The position numbers and the translations under genes were made by a program. A stretch of DNA of 64,000 nt from Parapedobacter sp037190485 (lineage in GTDB: Bacteria; Bacteroidota; Bacteroidia; Sphingobacteriales; Sphingobacteriaceae): positions 124,001 to 188,000 of the forward strand of contig JBBCJB010000017.1 in assembly GCA_037190485.1 (NCBI GenBank), read 5' to 3'. Shown in pieces: positions 15,465 through 22,341 of this stretch. Position 1 is the first letter of the stretch; the number at the start of each line of letters is the position of its first letter. The notes beneath the pieces were generated by a model. That model was not told the DNA's origin. It saw only the letters and a program-made list of their open reading frames with translations, and searched no databases.

Positions 15465-16400
15465 ATGGCAAAGAAGTACGATTATTTATGGAAAGGCATC
15501 GTAGAGGACCTCTTCGAAGACCTACTCAAGTTCCTGTATCCTGACGCCGACAAGGTATTCGACCTCTCCAAAGGGGTCACGTTCCTGGATGCCGAACTGG
15601 AGCAGCTGTTCCCGCCCGAAGGCGACGAATACGCACCGAAAGTCGTCGACAAACTGGTAAAGCTGTACACGCACGATGGCGGCGAGGAATGGATTTTGTT
15701 CCATATCGAAGTTCAGGGACTGTACAAGCAGGATTTCCCACGGAGGATGCTGACCTACCACCTGCGCATACTGGATAAATACGACCGCCCCATCGCCGCA
15801 TGGGCCATCCTGACCGATGGAGTCAGGAAAACGCGCCCCAGCAGTTACCAGCGGTCGTTCCTCGGCACCGAACTCACCTACAAATACAACGTGCTGAAGA
15901 TTTCCGAACTCGATGACGACGCCATGTTCGCCGACCCCAACCCTTTCGGGCTGGCCGTACTGGCGGCGAAGACCGCCTTCGTGGGCAAGGACAGCAAAGA
16001 CGGGAAAGACAGGAAAGCGCGCGACCTCGCGCTGCTCGACGCCAAGCGCAAGCTCATGCACGCCATGCTGACGCGCAACATCCCGAAAGACAAGATCAGG
16101 TCGCTCATTGTCTTCTTGACCTATTACGTAAATTTTGAATTCAAGGAAAATAATGTTATTTTTGAAATGGAAAAAAAGCAACTGACAGGAGGCAGTGATA
16201 ACATGGGTATTGAACAATTGTTGATTGAGACGGAAAAGAAGCGGAGCGAGAAGAAGGGCGAAGAGAAGAAAAGTTACGATGTGGTTGAAAACCTCATCCT
16301 AGATTTCGGATTCACCGATGAACAGGCGGCCAAGGTTGCGGAGGTATCCATCGACTTCGTCCACAAAGTCCGTGCTGATTTAGCGAAGAAAAAGAAATAA
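15465..16400 (+). CDS. Rpn / PD-(D/E)XK nuclease family protein (transposase_31-like)
   Basis: A 311-residue soluble protein. The N-terminal 210 residues match the Rpn/PDDEXK nuclease-transposase family: DYLWKGIVEDLFEDLLKFLYPDAD, then KVVDKLVKLYTHDGGEEWILFHIEVQG, where the acidic residues and the IEVQ strand fit the nuclease core (E-x-Q in place of E-x-K). The region around residues 120-230 (YKYNVLKISELDDD, ARDLALLDAKRKLMHAM) is typical. A basic, Glu/Lys-rich C-terminus follows. Family members promote recA-independent recombination in other bacteria; whether this one moves DNA is unknown. It sits between REP-like repeats and is followed by a good terminator, so it is a single-gene unit. Confidence 0.85.
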   Translation: MAKKYDYLWKGIVEDLFEDLLKFLYPDADKVFDLSKGVTFLDAELEQLFPPEGDEYAPKVVDKLVKLYTHDGGEEWILFHIEVQGLYKQDFPRRMLTYHLRILDKYDRPIAAWAILTDGVRKTRPSSYQRSFLGTELTYKYNVLKISELDDDAMFADPNPFGLAVLAAKTAFVGKDSKDGKDRKARDLALLDAKRKLMHAMLTRNIPKDKIRSLIVFLTYYVNFEFKENNVIFEMEKKQLTGGSDNMGIEQLLIETEKKRSEKKGEEKKSYDVVENLILDFGFTDEQAAKVAEVSIDFVHKVRADLAKKKK

Positions 16401-16441
16401 CCCCTGGGGCATTTGCCCCACACGACTAGCGTATACAGCAG

Positions 16442-16466
16442 AGCCACCCCACCGGGTGGCTTTTTA
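16442..16466 (+). terminator. intrinsic terminator after the Rpn-family gene
   Basis: AGCCACCC and GGGTGGCT pair over a 4-nt loop and are followed by five T. Confidence 0.85.
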
Positions 16467-16540
16467 AGTTTAAAACCGGCTATGCGCAAATGACGGTGCA
16501 CGGTCAAATCCCGTCCCTGCACTCCTCACGCCCAAGACGG

Positions 16541-16650
16541 AATCTGCGGCAGCGCTACGCGCATGGGCCTGTGCCGCAGATTGTCATGCGGCAAGATACA
16601 CCTGCACACCAATGGTTTCCTGCAATCATTCGCTTGGACAGCAAACGCTA
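16541..16650. repeat. REP-like repeat copy with 11-bp inverted arms
   Basis: AATCTGCGGCA at 16541-16551 and TGCCGCAGATT at 16572-16582 are perfect inverted arms. Their loop (GCGCTACGCGCATGGGCCTG) recurs at about 17445-17468. The following bases (ACACCAATGGTTTCCTGCA) are related to the ends of the 14.8-15.3 kb repeats. Confidence 0.65.
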
Positions 16651-16667
16651 TTATGCGCTATAATCAT

Positions 16668-16675
16668 TACATTTG
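16668..16675 (+). promoter_or_regulatory. promoter core of the GIY-YIG gene
   Basis: TACATTTG ends 7 nt before the ATG at 16683, so the mRNA would be leaderless or nearly so. Confidence 0.55.
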
Positions 16676-16682
16676 CAATACG

Positions 16683-16991
16683 ATGCCGACGCTTGGATCC
16701 CACAATTACTTTGTCTACATACTAACCAACAGTAACAGGACCGTGCTGTATACAGGGGTAACCAATGACCTTTACACGAGGATCCAACAACATGAAAACG
16801 ATGCGAAAACCGCGAAAAGACACTTCACGGGTAAATACAATGCTTACTTCCTCGTTCATTGGGAGCGATTCGATTACGTCGAAGATGCTATAGATCGGGA
16901 GAAGGAAATCAAGGGTTGGTCAAGAAAGAAAAAGGAAGACCTCATCAACACCCTAAACCCGCGGTGGGATTTCCTCAATGACACGCTTTAA
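16683..16991 (+). CDS. GIY-YIG nuclease family protein
   Basis: A 102-residue single-domain GIY-YIG nuclease. The core motif reads YFVYILTNSNRTVLYTGVTND, where VYI and YTG are the GIY and YIG elements. The helix with the conserved Arg (LYTRIQQHEND) and the metal-binding Glu region (EDAIDREKEIKGWSRKKKEDLI) follow. Related small proteins are UPF0213/YhbQ-like structure- or site-specific endonucleases. The frame is open for 40 more codons upstream, but the promoter core and the usual family length place the start at 16683. It is bracketed by REP-like repeats on both sides. Confidence 0.9.
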   Translation: MPTLGSHNYFVYILTNSNRTVLYTGVTNDLYTRIQQHENDAKTAKRHFTGKYNAYFLVHWERFDYVEDAIDREKEIKGWSRKKKEDLINTLNPRWDFLNDTL

Positions 16992-17052
16992 CGGCAAGCG
17001 CCACCTCTGCCCTAGTGCCTGCTTCGCAGTCCTAACACCAGGACAACAACAA

Positions 17053-17480
17053 GTGGTGTCATCGGTCGCGCGGAGCGCTTACTGTCATCTCCTCATTGTG
17101 TCATGCCGAGTGCAACGAGGTATCTTTACGCCAATGTTTTCCAGCATGGCTTCCTACATAGTTTACAGATGTCTCATTTTATTCGACATGACATCAAGTG
17201 GTGATACTGGTCGCGCAAAGCGCATGCTAGAAGCCCAATCAGCGTGTCATGCCGCGCGGAGCGCTTACTCTCATTGTGTCATGCCGCGCGTCCTGAGCGT
17301 AGTCTCGGGAAGTGCAACGAGGCACCTGTACGCCAACGTTTTCCAGCATGGCTTCCCACACAGTTTACAGATGTCTCATTTTATTCGACATGACACCAAG
17401 TGCTGATACTGGTCGCGCAAAGCGCATGCTAGAAATCCCATCAGCGCGCTACGCGCATGGGCCTGCGCCGCCGATAGCCA
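17053..17480. repeat. two further copies of the REP-like repeat
   Basis: Two copies about 210 bp apart. Each holds TCATTGTGTCATGCCG, a CAACGAGG(T/C)A(T/C)CT segment, CAGCATGGCTTCC, CAGTTTACAGATGTCTC or close to it, and GATACTGGTCGCGCAAAGCG. The second has the palindrome-bearing GTCCTGAGCGTAGTCTCGGG insert, as copy 1 at 14.9 kb does. The 16992-17504 gap holds only these repeats and no gene. Confidence 0.8.
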
Positions 17481-17504
17481 AACACCTTTTTCACATTTCC
17501 CGCT

Positions 17505-17537
17505 AAGATTTCCCCGGTTTTCCCGTATCTATCCCTA
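17505..17537 (+). promoter_or_regulatory. bipartite ECF-type promoter candidate before the Crp-like gene
   Basis: AAGATTT, 7 nt, TTTCCCGTATCTATCCCTA: the same two blocks and spacing as before fecR, here on the plus strand. The second block also forms CGTAT-N8-ATACG arms. It ends 44 nt before the ATG at 17582. Confidence 0.5.
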
Positions 17538-17581
17538 TACGACACGCTGACCCATTGTATCACTTATGAAAGAAACCCGTT

Positions 17582-18265
17582 ATGAAACCTTTCTATGCCA
17601 AGGACGTCCGGCTGGAACTGCCGGAACCAGAAAACCTCAACGCTTTCCACGACGCGCTCCAGGACCTGCTGCATGCCGGCGAATGCCTCGACCCGCGCTT
17701 CGGCCGCTACGTTGACCGGCGGCTGGGCGAGCAGCGGCTCCGCAAGCGTTGCATCGTGCTGGAACGCGACGAACAGCCCACCCGCGTGTATTTCATCGCC
17801 AAGGGGTGCGCCATCTACTTCATCTACGTACTGGTCGACGGGCTGTGGGTCAAGACCGCGCAGTACATCCTGCGGGCGGGCGACTTCATCCTCCCACCGG
17901 GCACCTTCGCGGACTGGCCCAGCCCGGTGCGCATCGAACTGTCAACCGATGCCACGCTCCTTTCGCTCGACCTGAAGCACTACGCAAAGGCGCTCCGCAG
18001 GTTCCCGCAGGGCGCCGAGCTGACCAACCGCTGGCGAGACCGCCTGGAAAAACGCCGCTTGCGCGACCGGGCCGAGATCGCCGTGCGCAACAACGCCTTC
18101 GAGCAACTGCTGTGGCTGATGGAGAAGTGGCCCGACTGCTTCCGCACGCTCAGCGACCAGGTCATCGGCGATTACCTCGGCGGCATGGCGCGCGAGACGG
18201 TGGCCAGGCACAAGCGGCAGGTGATGGATGCGTACGCGAAAAAACGGAAACCCAAGAAAATGTGA
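17582..18265 (+). CDS. Crp/Fnr-like cyclic-nucleotide-binding-fold regulator
   Basis: A 227-residue protein. Residues 55-150 form a cNMP-binding-like beta barrel (RCIVLERDEQPTRVYFIAKGCAIYF, then AGDFILPPGTF, then ATLLSLDL). The phosphate cassette of true cAMP binders is not evident. The C-terminal part (about 165-225: LSDQVIGDYLGGMARETVARHKRQV) looks like the HTH helices of this family but degenerate. This matches the many Bacteroidota Crp-like proteins that do not bind cAMP. It shares its promoter motif with fecR, so it may belong to the same ECF regulon. It is followed 74 bp later by an HTH gene on the same strand. Confidence 0.75.
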   Translation: MKPFYAKDVRLELPEPENLNAFHDALQDLLHAGECLDPRFGRYVDRRLGEQRLRKRCIVLERDEQPTRVYFIAKGCAIYFIYVLVDGLWVKTAQYILRAGDFILPPGTFADWPSPVRIELSTDATLLSLDLKHYAKALRRFPQGAELTNRWRDRLEKRRLRDRAEIAVRNNAFEQLLWLMEKWPDCFRTLSDQVIGDYLGGMARETVARHKRQVMDAYAKKRKPKKM

Positions 18266-18339
18266 CCGTTGCCACACGGAATACCGGATGGGAAGCCGCA
18301 CCTTTGGTTCATTGTTAACCCATTTCATACAATCTTTTT

Positions 18340-18669
18340 ATGGAACAAAAGACGACACACTTGGATGAACTGACGCGCGCCGTCAGGGAACTGATCGGTT
18401 TGCTGTACTGGGCCTTCCCCGGGCTCGTACCAAACGAAACACCGCTGCCCGAACACGTGGACCTGCGCTGGATCATCGAGCAGCTGGGCATCAGCCGGAC
18501 CACCTTCTACCGACAGGTAAAGGGCCGGTTGCTGCAGCCCGTGCTGCGCATCGGCACGCGCGAGTACTACCGCCGCGAGGAGGTGTGCGAACTGCTGCAC
18601 CGGCACAAGGACAGCCACCGCCACTACCGGCACCTGAAACCGCTGGAGGAGATGAAGGGCGCGGCCTAA
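18340..18669 (+). CDS. HTH_17-type DNA-binding protein (excisionase-like)
   Basis: A 109-residue protein. Residues 42-92 form a MerR/excisionase-type winged HTH: DLRWIIEQLGISRTTFYRQV, then REYYRREEVCELLHRHK. The N-terminal 35 residues form one amphipathic helix (ELTRAVRELIGLLYWAF). Proteins of this class in Bacteroidota are regulators of mobile or accessory loci. No integrase is nearby. A hairpin follows at 18678-18707. Confidence 0.8.
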   Translation: MEQKTTHLDELTRAVRELIGLLYWAFPGLVPNETPLPEHVDLRWIIEQLGISRTTFYRQVKGRLLQPVLRIGTREYYRREEVCELLHRHKDSHRHYRHLKPLEEMKGAA

Positions 18670-18677
18670 GGACTTCA

Positions 18678-18707
18678 GGGGGAGGTTTTATGGCAAGGAC
18701 CTCCCCC
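18678..18707 (+). terminator. GC-rich hairpin after the HTH_17 gene
   Basis: GGGGGAGGT and ACCTCCCCC are perfect 9-bp arms around a 12-nt loop, 9 nt after the stop codon. There is no T-tract. Confidence 0.5.
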
Positions 18708-19168
18708 TCCCTTCGCGCTTCCCCATCGCGCCCCCCTCCAGCGGGGGACAAGCATGCGTCCCACCTGCATGACGACTAGCCGGCGTCGACCACGGCCATA
18801 CCTTAAACAACCAGACCCTCGCCCCTACCCATCCACTTTCCTTGCCTCAGCAGACCGCAACGACAAATCCCTTGTTACCGACGCCCGGCATCGCAACGGC
18901 AATCCCTATCCCTTCACACGCTGGCGCGCGTTTGCAACGCGTGCCCTCCCAGCTCCATGGCACAGGTCTCGACCGTGCACCAGCATCAGTCAATCCCTGC
19001 CCGCAAGCCACCCATCCCCGGCCGAGAATACCCCGCCACCCGTGCGCGGCGCAGCCGCGACCGGCCCGCAGTGGCCCGTCGCCAGCCAGCGGGAACCCGT
19101 CGCCGGACAGGCAAAATCCTCCGGAAGCGTGCCGTTGCGTACCGATGCGTGCCAACGCGTCCCGAAAA
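18708..19168. other. GC-rich gap without a supported gene
   Basis: Long open frames exist here in several phases because the sequence is GC-rich, but their products are Pro/Arg/Ala-rich, start without signals and match nothing. I see no gene, repeat or RNA in it. Confidence 0.5.
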
Positions 19169-19199
19169 TTGCGATGCGCCAGCGATGCCCTTATGTTTG
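19169..19199 (+). promoter_or_regulatory. promoter of the Trp-rich small protein gene
   Basis: A TTG at 19169-19171, a 20-nt gap and TATGTTTG at 19192-19199 fit the -33/-7 pattern of this phylum. The core ends 5 nt before the ATG at 19205. Confidence 0.55.
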
Positions 19200-19204
19200 T
19201 TACC

Positions 19205-19435
19205 ATGAATTTACAACGAACGATGCGAACAGCGACAATGCGCAGGACCGGGGCCAGGGTGCTCCGGCTGCACCCCGGAGACCGGATGGATTACGTGGAC
19301 TACCTGCACGAACGGGCCATCGCCCTGCGGCGGCCCCGCCGCTGCCCGTGGTGGCTGTGGTGGCTATGGCCGTTGCTGTGGCCGATCATCTGGCCATTGG
19401 TCTGGCGGGTGGCGCAATTACCCGGAATCAATTAA
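19205..19435 (+). CDS. small Trp-rich single-membrane-helix protein
   Basis: A 76-residue protein not previously obvious because longer frames start upstream. Residues 1-47 are polar and strongly basic (RTMRRTGARVLRL, RRPRR). Residues 48-68 form one hydrophobic helix with eight Trp (CPWWLWWLWPLLWPIIWPLVW), then a short tail. This predicts a basic cytoplasmic part on one membrane helix. The promoter core ending 5 nt before the ATG, as at several sure genes here, supports translation from 19205. It lies 30 bp before the fibronectin-III gene and is probably co-transcribed with it. No known family or function. Confidence 0.55.
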   Translation: MNLQRTMRTATMRRTGARVLRLHPGDRMDYVDYLHERAIALRRPRRCPWWLWWLWPLLWPIIWPLVWRVAQLPGIN

Positions 19436-19465
19436 CAGAAATAGATAACCAAATTTTTTCAGCGA

Positions 19466-20101
19466 ATGAGAAAAAGAACAGCCAGGAGTGGCTTTAAACA
19501 CATCAAGGACAATGACCTGCTATCGCTCGGCGGCACGGTGCACGATGCGATGGATGGCAACGCGAACTTCCCGACGCCGGAGCCGACGCTCGAGGACGTG
19601 CAGGACGCGCTGGACGATTACCGCGCCAAGCTGCAGGCGGCGCAGCGCAAGGGCAGCCCGCTGGACATGAGCCTGAAGAACGACAGCCGCGAGGTGCTCG
19701 TCGGGCTGCTCAAACGGCTGGCCTTCTACGTGAACACGGTGGCCGATGGGTCGCTGTCGTTGATCCTGAGCAGCGGCTTCCCGGTCGTGGCCCTGCCGAC
19801 ACCGGCGCAGCCACCGGCCATGCCGTTGCGGATCCGGTTGCGTGACCACCTGCAAAGCGGACAGATCCGGCTCGATTTCGATCCGGCACCGGGTGCCTGG
19901 CTGTATGAATACCAATACAGCGACCAAGTGGACGGCATGGGCGGCATCGAATGGCCCCTGGGCGTACAGACTACCTCGCGCGGCAACACGAACATCCTCG
20001 CGCCGGTAACGCCGGGCACGAAGTACTTCGTGCGCGTACGGGCCCGCAACGCGCAGGGCGAAAGCGATTGGACGACGCCGGAGTCCATCTTCGCCCGCTA
20101 G
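19466..20101 (+). CDS. fibronectin type III domain protein
   Basis: A 211-residue protein. The N-terminal 110 residues are mostly helical (EDVQDALDDYRAKLQAAQRK, VGLLKRLAFYVNTVADGSL). Residues 120-208 form a fibronectin type III fold: LRDHLQSGQIRLDFDPAPGA, WLYEYQYS, and the signature end VTPGTKYFVRVRARNAQGES. There is no signal peptide, so it is probably cytoplasmic or inner-membrane-associated through the Trp-rich partner. Fn3 proteins of this length recur in Bacteroidota but have no assigned role. A strong terminator follows. Confidence 0.8.
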   Translation: MRKRTARSGFKHIKDNDLLSLGGTVHDAMDGNANFPTPEPTLEDVQDALDDYRAKLQAAQRKGSPLDMSLKNDSREVLVGLLKRLAFYVNTVADGSLSLILSSGFPVVALPTPAQPPAMPLRIRLRDHLQSGQIRLDFDPAPGAWLYEYQYSDQVDGMGGIEWPLGVQTTSRGNTNILAPVTPGTKYFVRVRARNAQGESDWTTPESIFAR

Positions 20102-20134
20102 GCCGGCCCAGGGGCCAGCCAACAAGCCTGCCAG

Positions 20135-20166
20135 AAAGGTACGGGAGCGTGACTCCCGTACCTTTT
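20135..20166 (+). terminator. intrinsic terminator after the Fn3 gene
   Basis: AAAGGTACGGGAG and CTCCCGTACCTTT are perfect 13-bp arms around a 5-nt loop; the second arm ends in a short T-run. Confidence 0.85.
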
Positions 20167-20337
20167 CCAGTTCCGGCCAACACGAATCCAAACCCATTGA
20201 TGGATCCGCACCGCCGGATAAACGACACGTGACGCGCCGACCACCGCCGACAAGCCAAGCAAAACCGCGCCAACGTCGATATTGTCAGAAATTTTTTCCA
20301 CCTTTACCCCTTGGAAAATGAACGGTACAGGGGATGA

Positions 20338-20436
20338 TCATCTCCTACGCCACCTTGTTGTTTGTGCGTTTATGGTTATATGCTTCAGCTTGCGCCTCAT
20401 AGCCCAACGTACGCGGCCTTTGGGCCGCTTCGTCAT
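20338..20436 (-). CDS. possible 32-residue very basic microprotein
   Basis: On the minus strand an ATG at 20436 opens a 32-codon frame ending in TGA at 20338. The product begins MTKRPKGRVRW and ends TTRWRRR, with 13 Lys/Arg. A perfect TACCTTTG core lies 9 nt upstream. Such composition suggests RNA, DNA or ribosome binding, but chance is possible in so short a frame. It is divergent from the XRE gene across a 73-bp region with a palindrome. Confidence 0.3.
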   Translation of the reverse strand: MTKRPKGRVRWAMRRKLKHITINAQTTRWRRR

Positions 20437-20445
20437 GTTATGGGA

Positions 20446-20453
20446 CAAAGGTA
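20446..20453 (-). promoter_or_regulatory. minus-strand promoter core, divergent from the XRE gene
   Basis: TACCTTTG on the minus strand, 9 nt before the microprotein ATG. It is the best reason to think something is transcribed leftward here. Confidence 0.45.
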
Positions 20454-20476
20454 GCAAACAAAATTATAATCACAAA

Positions 20477-20488
20477 TAAATGCATTTA
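20477..20488. promoter_or_regulatory. 12-bp perfect palindrome, candidate operator
   Basis: TAAATGCATTTA lies 22 bp before the XRE gene and between it and the leftward promoter core. A dyad at this place is typical of an autoregulated XRE operator. Confidence 0.4.
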
Positions 20489-20509
20489 ATTTTTTAACCG
20501 TCGCGTAGT

Positions 20510-21166
20510 TTGGCCAGACGAATTAAAGAACGTGCAAAAGCCCTGTTCGGGAAACAGCTGAAAAAGTACCGGGAGTCGATCGGGCTTTCGCAGAAGGAAT
20601 TCGCGGCGCTGATGGATACAGGGGCGACGTACATCTCCGAAGCCGAGCGCGGCGAGGTGAGCATGGGACTGGACAACCTCGAGAAGTACGCCGCGTTCTT
20701 CGGGGTCGAATTCTACGAGATGAGCAATCCGGAATTCCCGCTGCCCGATTCGCAGGACCTGCCGAGCGCCTCGCGGAAAGCCATCGCCCGGCTGCGAAAA
20801 GCAACCGAATCCGCCGCCGAGGAAATGGCCCGCCAGAAAGCCGAAGCCAAACAAGCCGGGAAACCCGGCCGGTCCAAGCAGCTGTACGCGCTCATCGATG
20901 CTGGCTATTTCAAGAAGCCCCGCACGGTCAAGGACGCCTTCCACAAACTGAACCGCGGCACCGCTTCCCGAACGCTCACCCCCGACGAACAGACCGAGCT
21001 GGGCCGTATCACCGCCACGCTGAGCCAAGGCAAGTTCCTCCACCTCCTCGATAAACTCGACCCCGAACCCGGCAGCACGGCCGTTCGATTCGTCGACAAG
21101 GCCACGGCCACCGTCCCCTATCCCGAAACGCTGGGCCATACGGGCATGGCGGCGGACAAGCCGTGA
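20510..21166 (+). CDS. XRE family transcriptional regulator
   Basis: A 218-residue protein. Residues 12-68 are a clear XRE HTH: LKKYRESIGLSQKEFAALMD, then TYISEAERGEVSMGLDNLEK, then AFFGVEFYEM. The remaining 150 residues are a charged helical linker and a domain I do not recognise (LYALIDAGYFKKPRTVKDAF, later HLLDKLD). The only start that keeps the whole HTH is the TTG at 20510; the next in-frame ATG would cut into the domain. It lies alone, with a candidate operator just upstream. Confidence 0.85.
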   Translation: MARRIKERAKALFGKQLKKYRESIGLSQKEFAALMDTGATYISEAERGEVSMGLDNLEKYAAFFGVEFYEMSNPEFPLPDSQDLPSASRKAIARLRKATESAAEEMARQKAEAKQAGKPGRSKQLYALIDAGYFKKPRTVKDAFHKLNRGTASRTLTPDEQTELGRITATLSQGKFLHLLDKLDPEPGSTAVRFVDKATATVPYPETLGHTGMAADKP

Positions 21167-21252
21167 ACGTCAGTAGGCATCCATGCATTACCTTTGTTAC
21201 CGCCGTAACGGTTACGACGGTAACGGAAGCGGCGGACTAACCCGCAGTAATG

Positions 21253-21723
21253 CTATTTCTTTTTGAAAAGGAATACCAGGTAATTGTACCCGGTGCCCGA
21301 CGCTATCGGTACGCCGACCTTCAACCGCGAACCGTTCAGTTCGTAGACCTCCAGCGACACGCTTGATTCACCGGCACCGACGGTCAGTCGCTTGGCCTCC
21401 TTGTCATAGGTGAAGGGTTGCCCGGCGAGCGTCGCGATCAGGTTCCCCCCGCCTTCGCAAACGTTCGCCCCTTGGTCGATGGACAACCGGCCGTCCTCGA
21501 AGGTGAAGGTATCGTCCTTGTCGCATTCCAGCCAAGGATGGTACAATACCTCCACGGAACCGCCCATGCTCGTCGGGTTGCTCGCCGGATTCTCATCCGT
21601 CAACGTCACCTGCCAGCGCGTACCGGCCAACCCGTCGGTGGGTCCGTCATCGTCTGTTTTCGCGCACGAAAGGACCACGAAGCAAAGCGCGGCAAGCAAG
21701 GGAAAGCATATCGTTCTTCTCAT
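21253..21723 (-). CDS. putative lipoprotein (lipocalin/META-like)
   Basis: A 156-residue lipoprotein. The signal reads MRRTICFPLLAALCFVVLSC with the lipobox Cys at residue 20, then KTDDD. The opening of the mature part (LAGTRWQVTL) and short strands (DTFTFEDGRLSID, RLTVGAGESSVSLEVYEL) fit small lipocalin-like proteins. The frame extends 53 codons upstream, but the signal peptide fixes the start at 21723. A near-consensus TATCTTCG ends 5 nt before the ATG. Function unknown. Confidence 0.75.
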   Translation of the reverse strand: MRRTICFPLLAALCFVVLSCAKTDDDGPTDGLAGTRWQVTLTDENPASNPTSMGGSVEVLYHPWLECDKDDTFTFEDGRLSIDQGANVCEGGGNLIATLAGQPFTYDKEAKRLTVGAGESSVSLEVYELNGSRLKVGVPIASGTGYNYLVFLFKKK

Positions 21724-21789
21724 GGCGCGAAGATAGGGATTTGCCGCTGACCGCACAACCTGCCGCTTGCAGTGTACATGGACAATCAA

Positions 21790-21797
21790 TATATTTG
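21790..21797 (+). promoter_or_regulatory. promoter core of the gene at 21807
   Basis: TATATTTG, exact TAnnTTTG, ends 9 nt before the ATG. Confidence 0.5.
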
Positions 21798-21806
21798 TTA
21801 GCGAGT

Positions 21807-22334
21807 ATGGAAATGACATACGAGGAAGGCATTGGATACATGATCGGCCTGTGCGAGGCGCTGAAGGGAAAGGGCTTGCCAACAGGCTTCTTTACGGTGG
21901 GTGAATTGCGCATCGACTACCCCGGCTACAAACCCACCCCTGGCGATTACCGGCTATCGATCGATGGGGAGGCCATCAGCCACGAGCGGGTGGTGCGTTG
22001 GCTGCATCGGAAAACCAATCCGGAAAATGCCGATCGGTTCATCGCGGCGCTCGCGAGCCTCTACACCAACGGCCTGGCTTGCCAGGACAATACGTTGCCG
22101 CGGAATGTCAAGGAGTTCATCTTCTGGATCACGCTGCAGGAAGACATCAATTACCCGCAGCGAGCCGGCTACAGCGGCAGGAAGCTGCCCTATCAGCGAT
22201 ACTACGAAGCCATCCTGGCGAAACTCGGATACCTGACCCTCGACAGCGTCATCGAGCGCACGAAAAACCACGGCTCGACCCGACCGCCGCTGCTCGCGAT
22301 CGAGGGTCGCGAACACCCGGCGTTCTATCGGTGA
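21807..22334 (+). CDS. hypothetical protein, no recognised family
   Basis: A 175-residue soluble protein starting MEMTYEEGIGYMIGLCEAL. The sequence alternates short helices with loops rich in Gly, Pro and Tyr (RIDYPGYKPTPGDYRLSIDGE, NYPQRAGYSGRKLPYQRYY). There is no signal peptide or membrane segment. It is convergent with the EamA gene, with only 7 bp between the stops. An upstream in-frame start at 21741 is less likely because the promoter core is inside it. Confidence 0.65.
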   Translation: MEMTYEEGIGYMIGLCEALKGKGLPTGFFTVGELRIDYPGYKPTPGDYRLSIDGEAISHERVVRWLHRKTNPENADRFIAALASLYTNGLACQDNTLPRNVKEFIFWITLQEDINYPQRAGYSGRKLPYQRYYEAILAKLGYLTLDSVIERTKNHGSTRPPLLAIEGREHPAFYR

Positions 22335-22341
22335 AGGTAAC

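Noticed and set aside
16488..16526. tRNA-like T-arm (CGGTCAAATCCCG) with a GTGCA/TGCAC pair
   Set aside because: The loop is one base short, and no anticodon or D-arm and no full cloverleaf can be drawn around it.
18754..19497. 247-codon frame and an overlapping 197-codon frame
   Set aside because: The first is Pro/Arg/Ala-rich with no signals. Only the last 76 codons of the second look like a gene, listed as 19205-19435.
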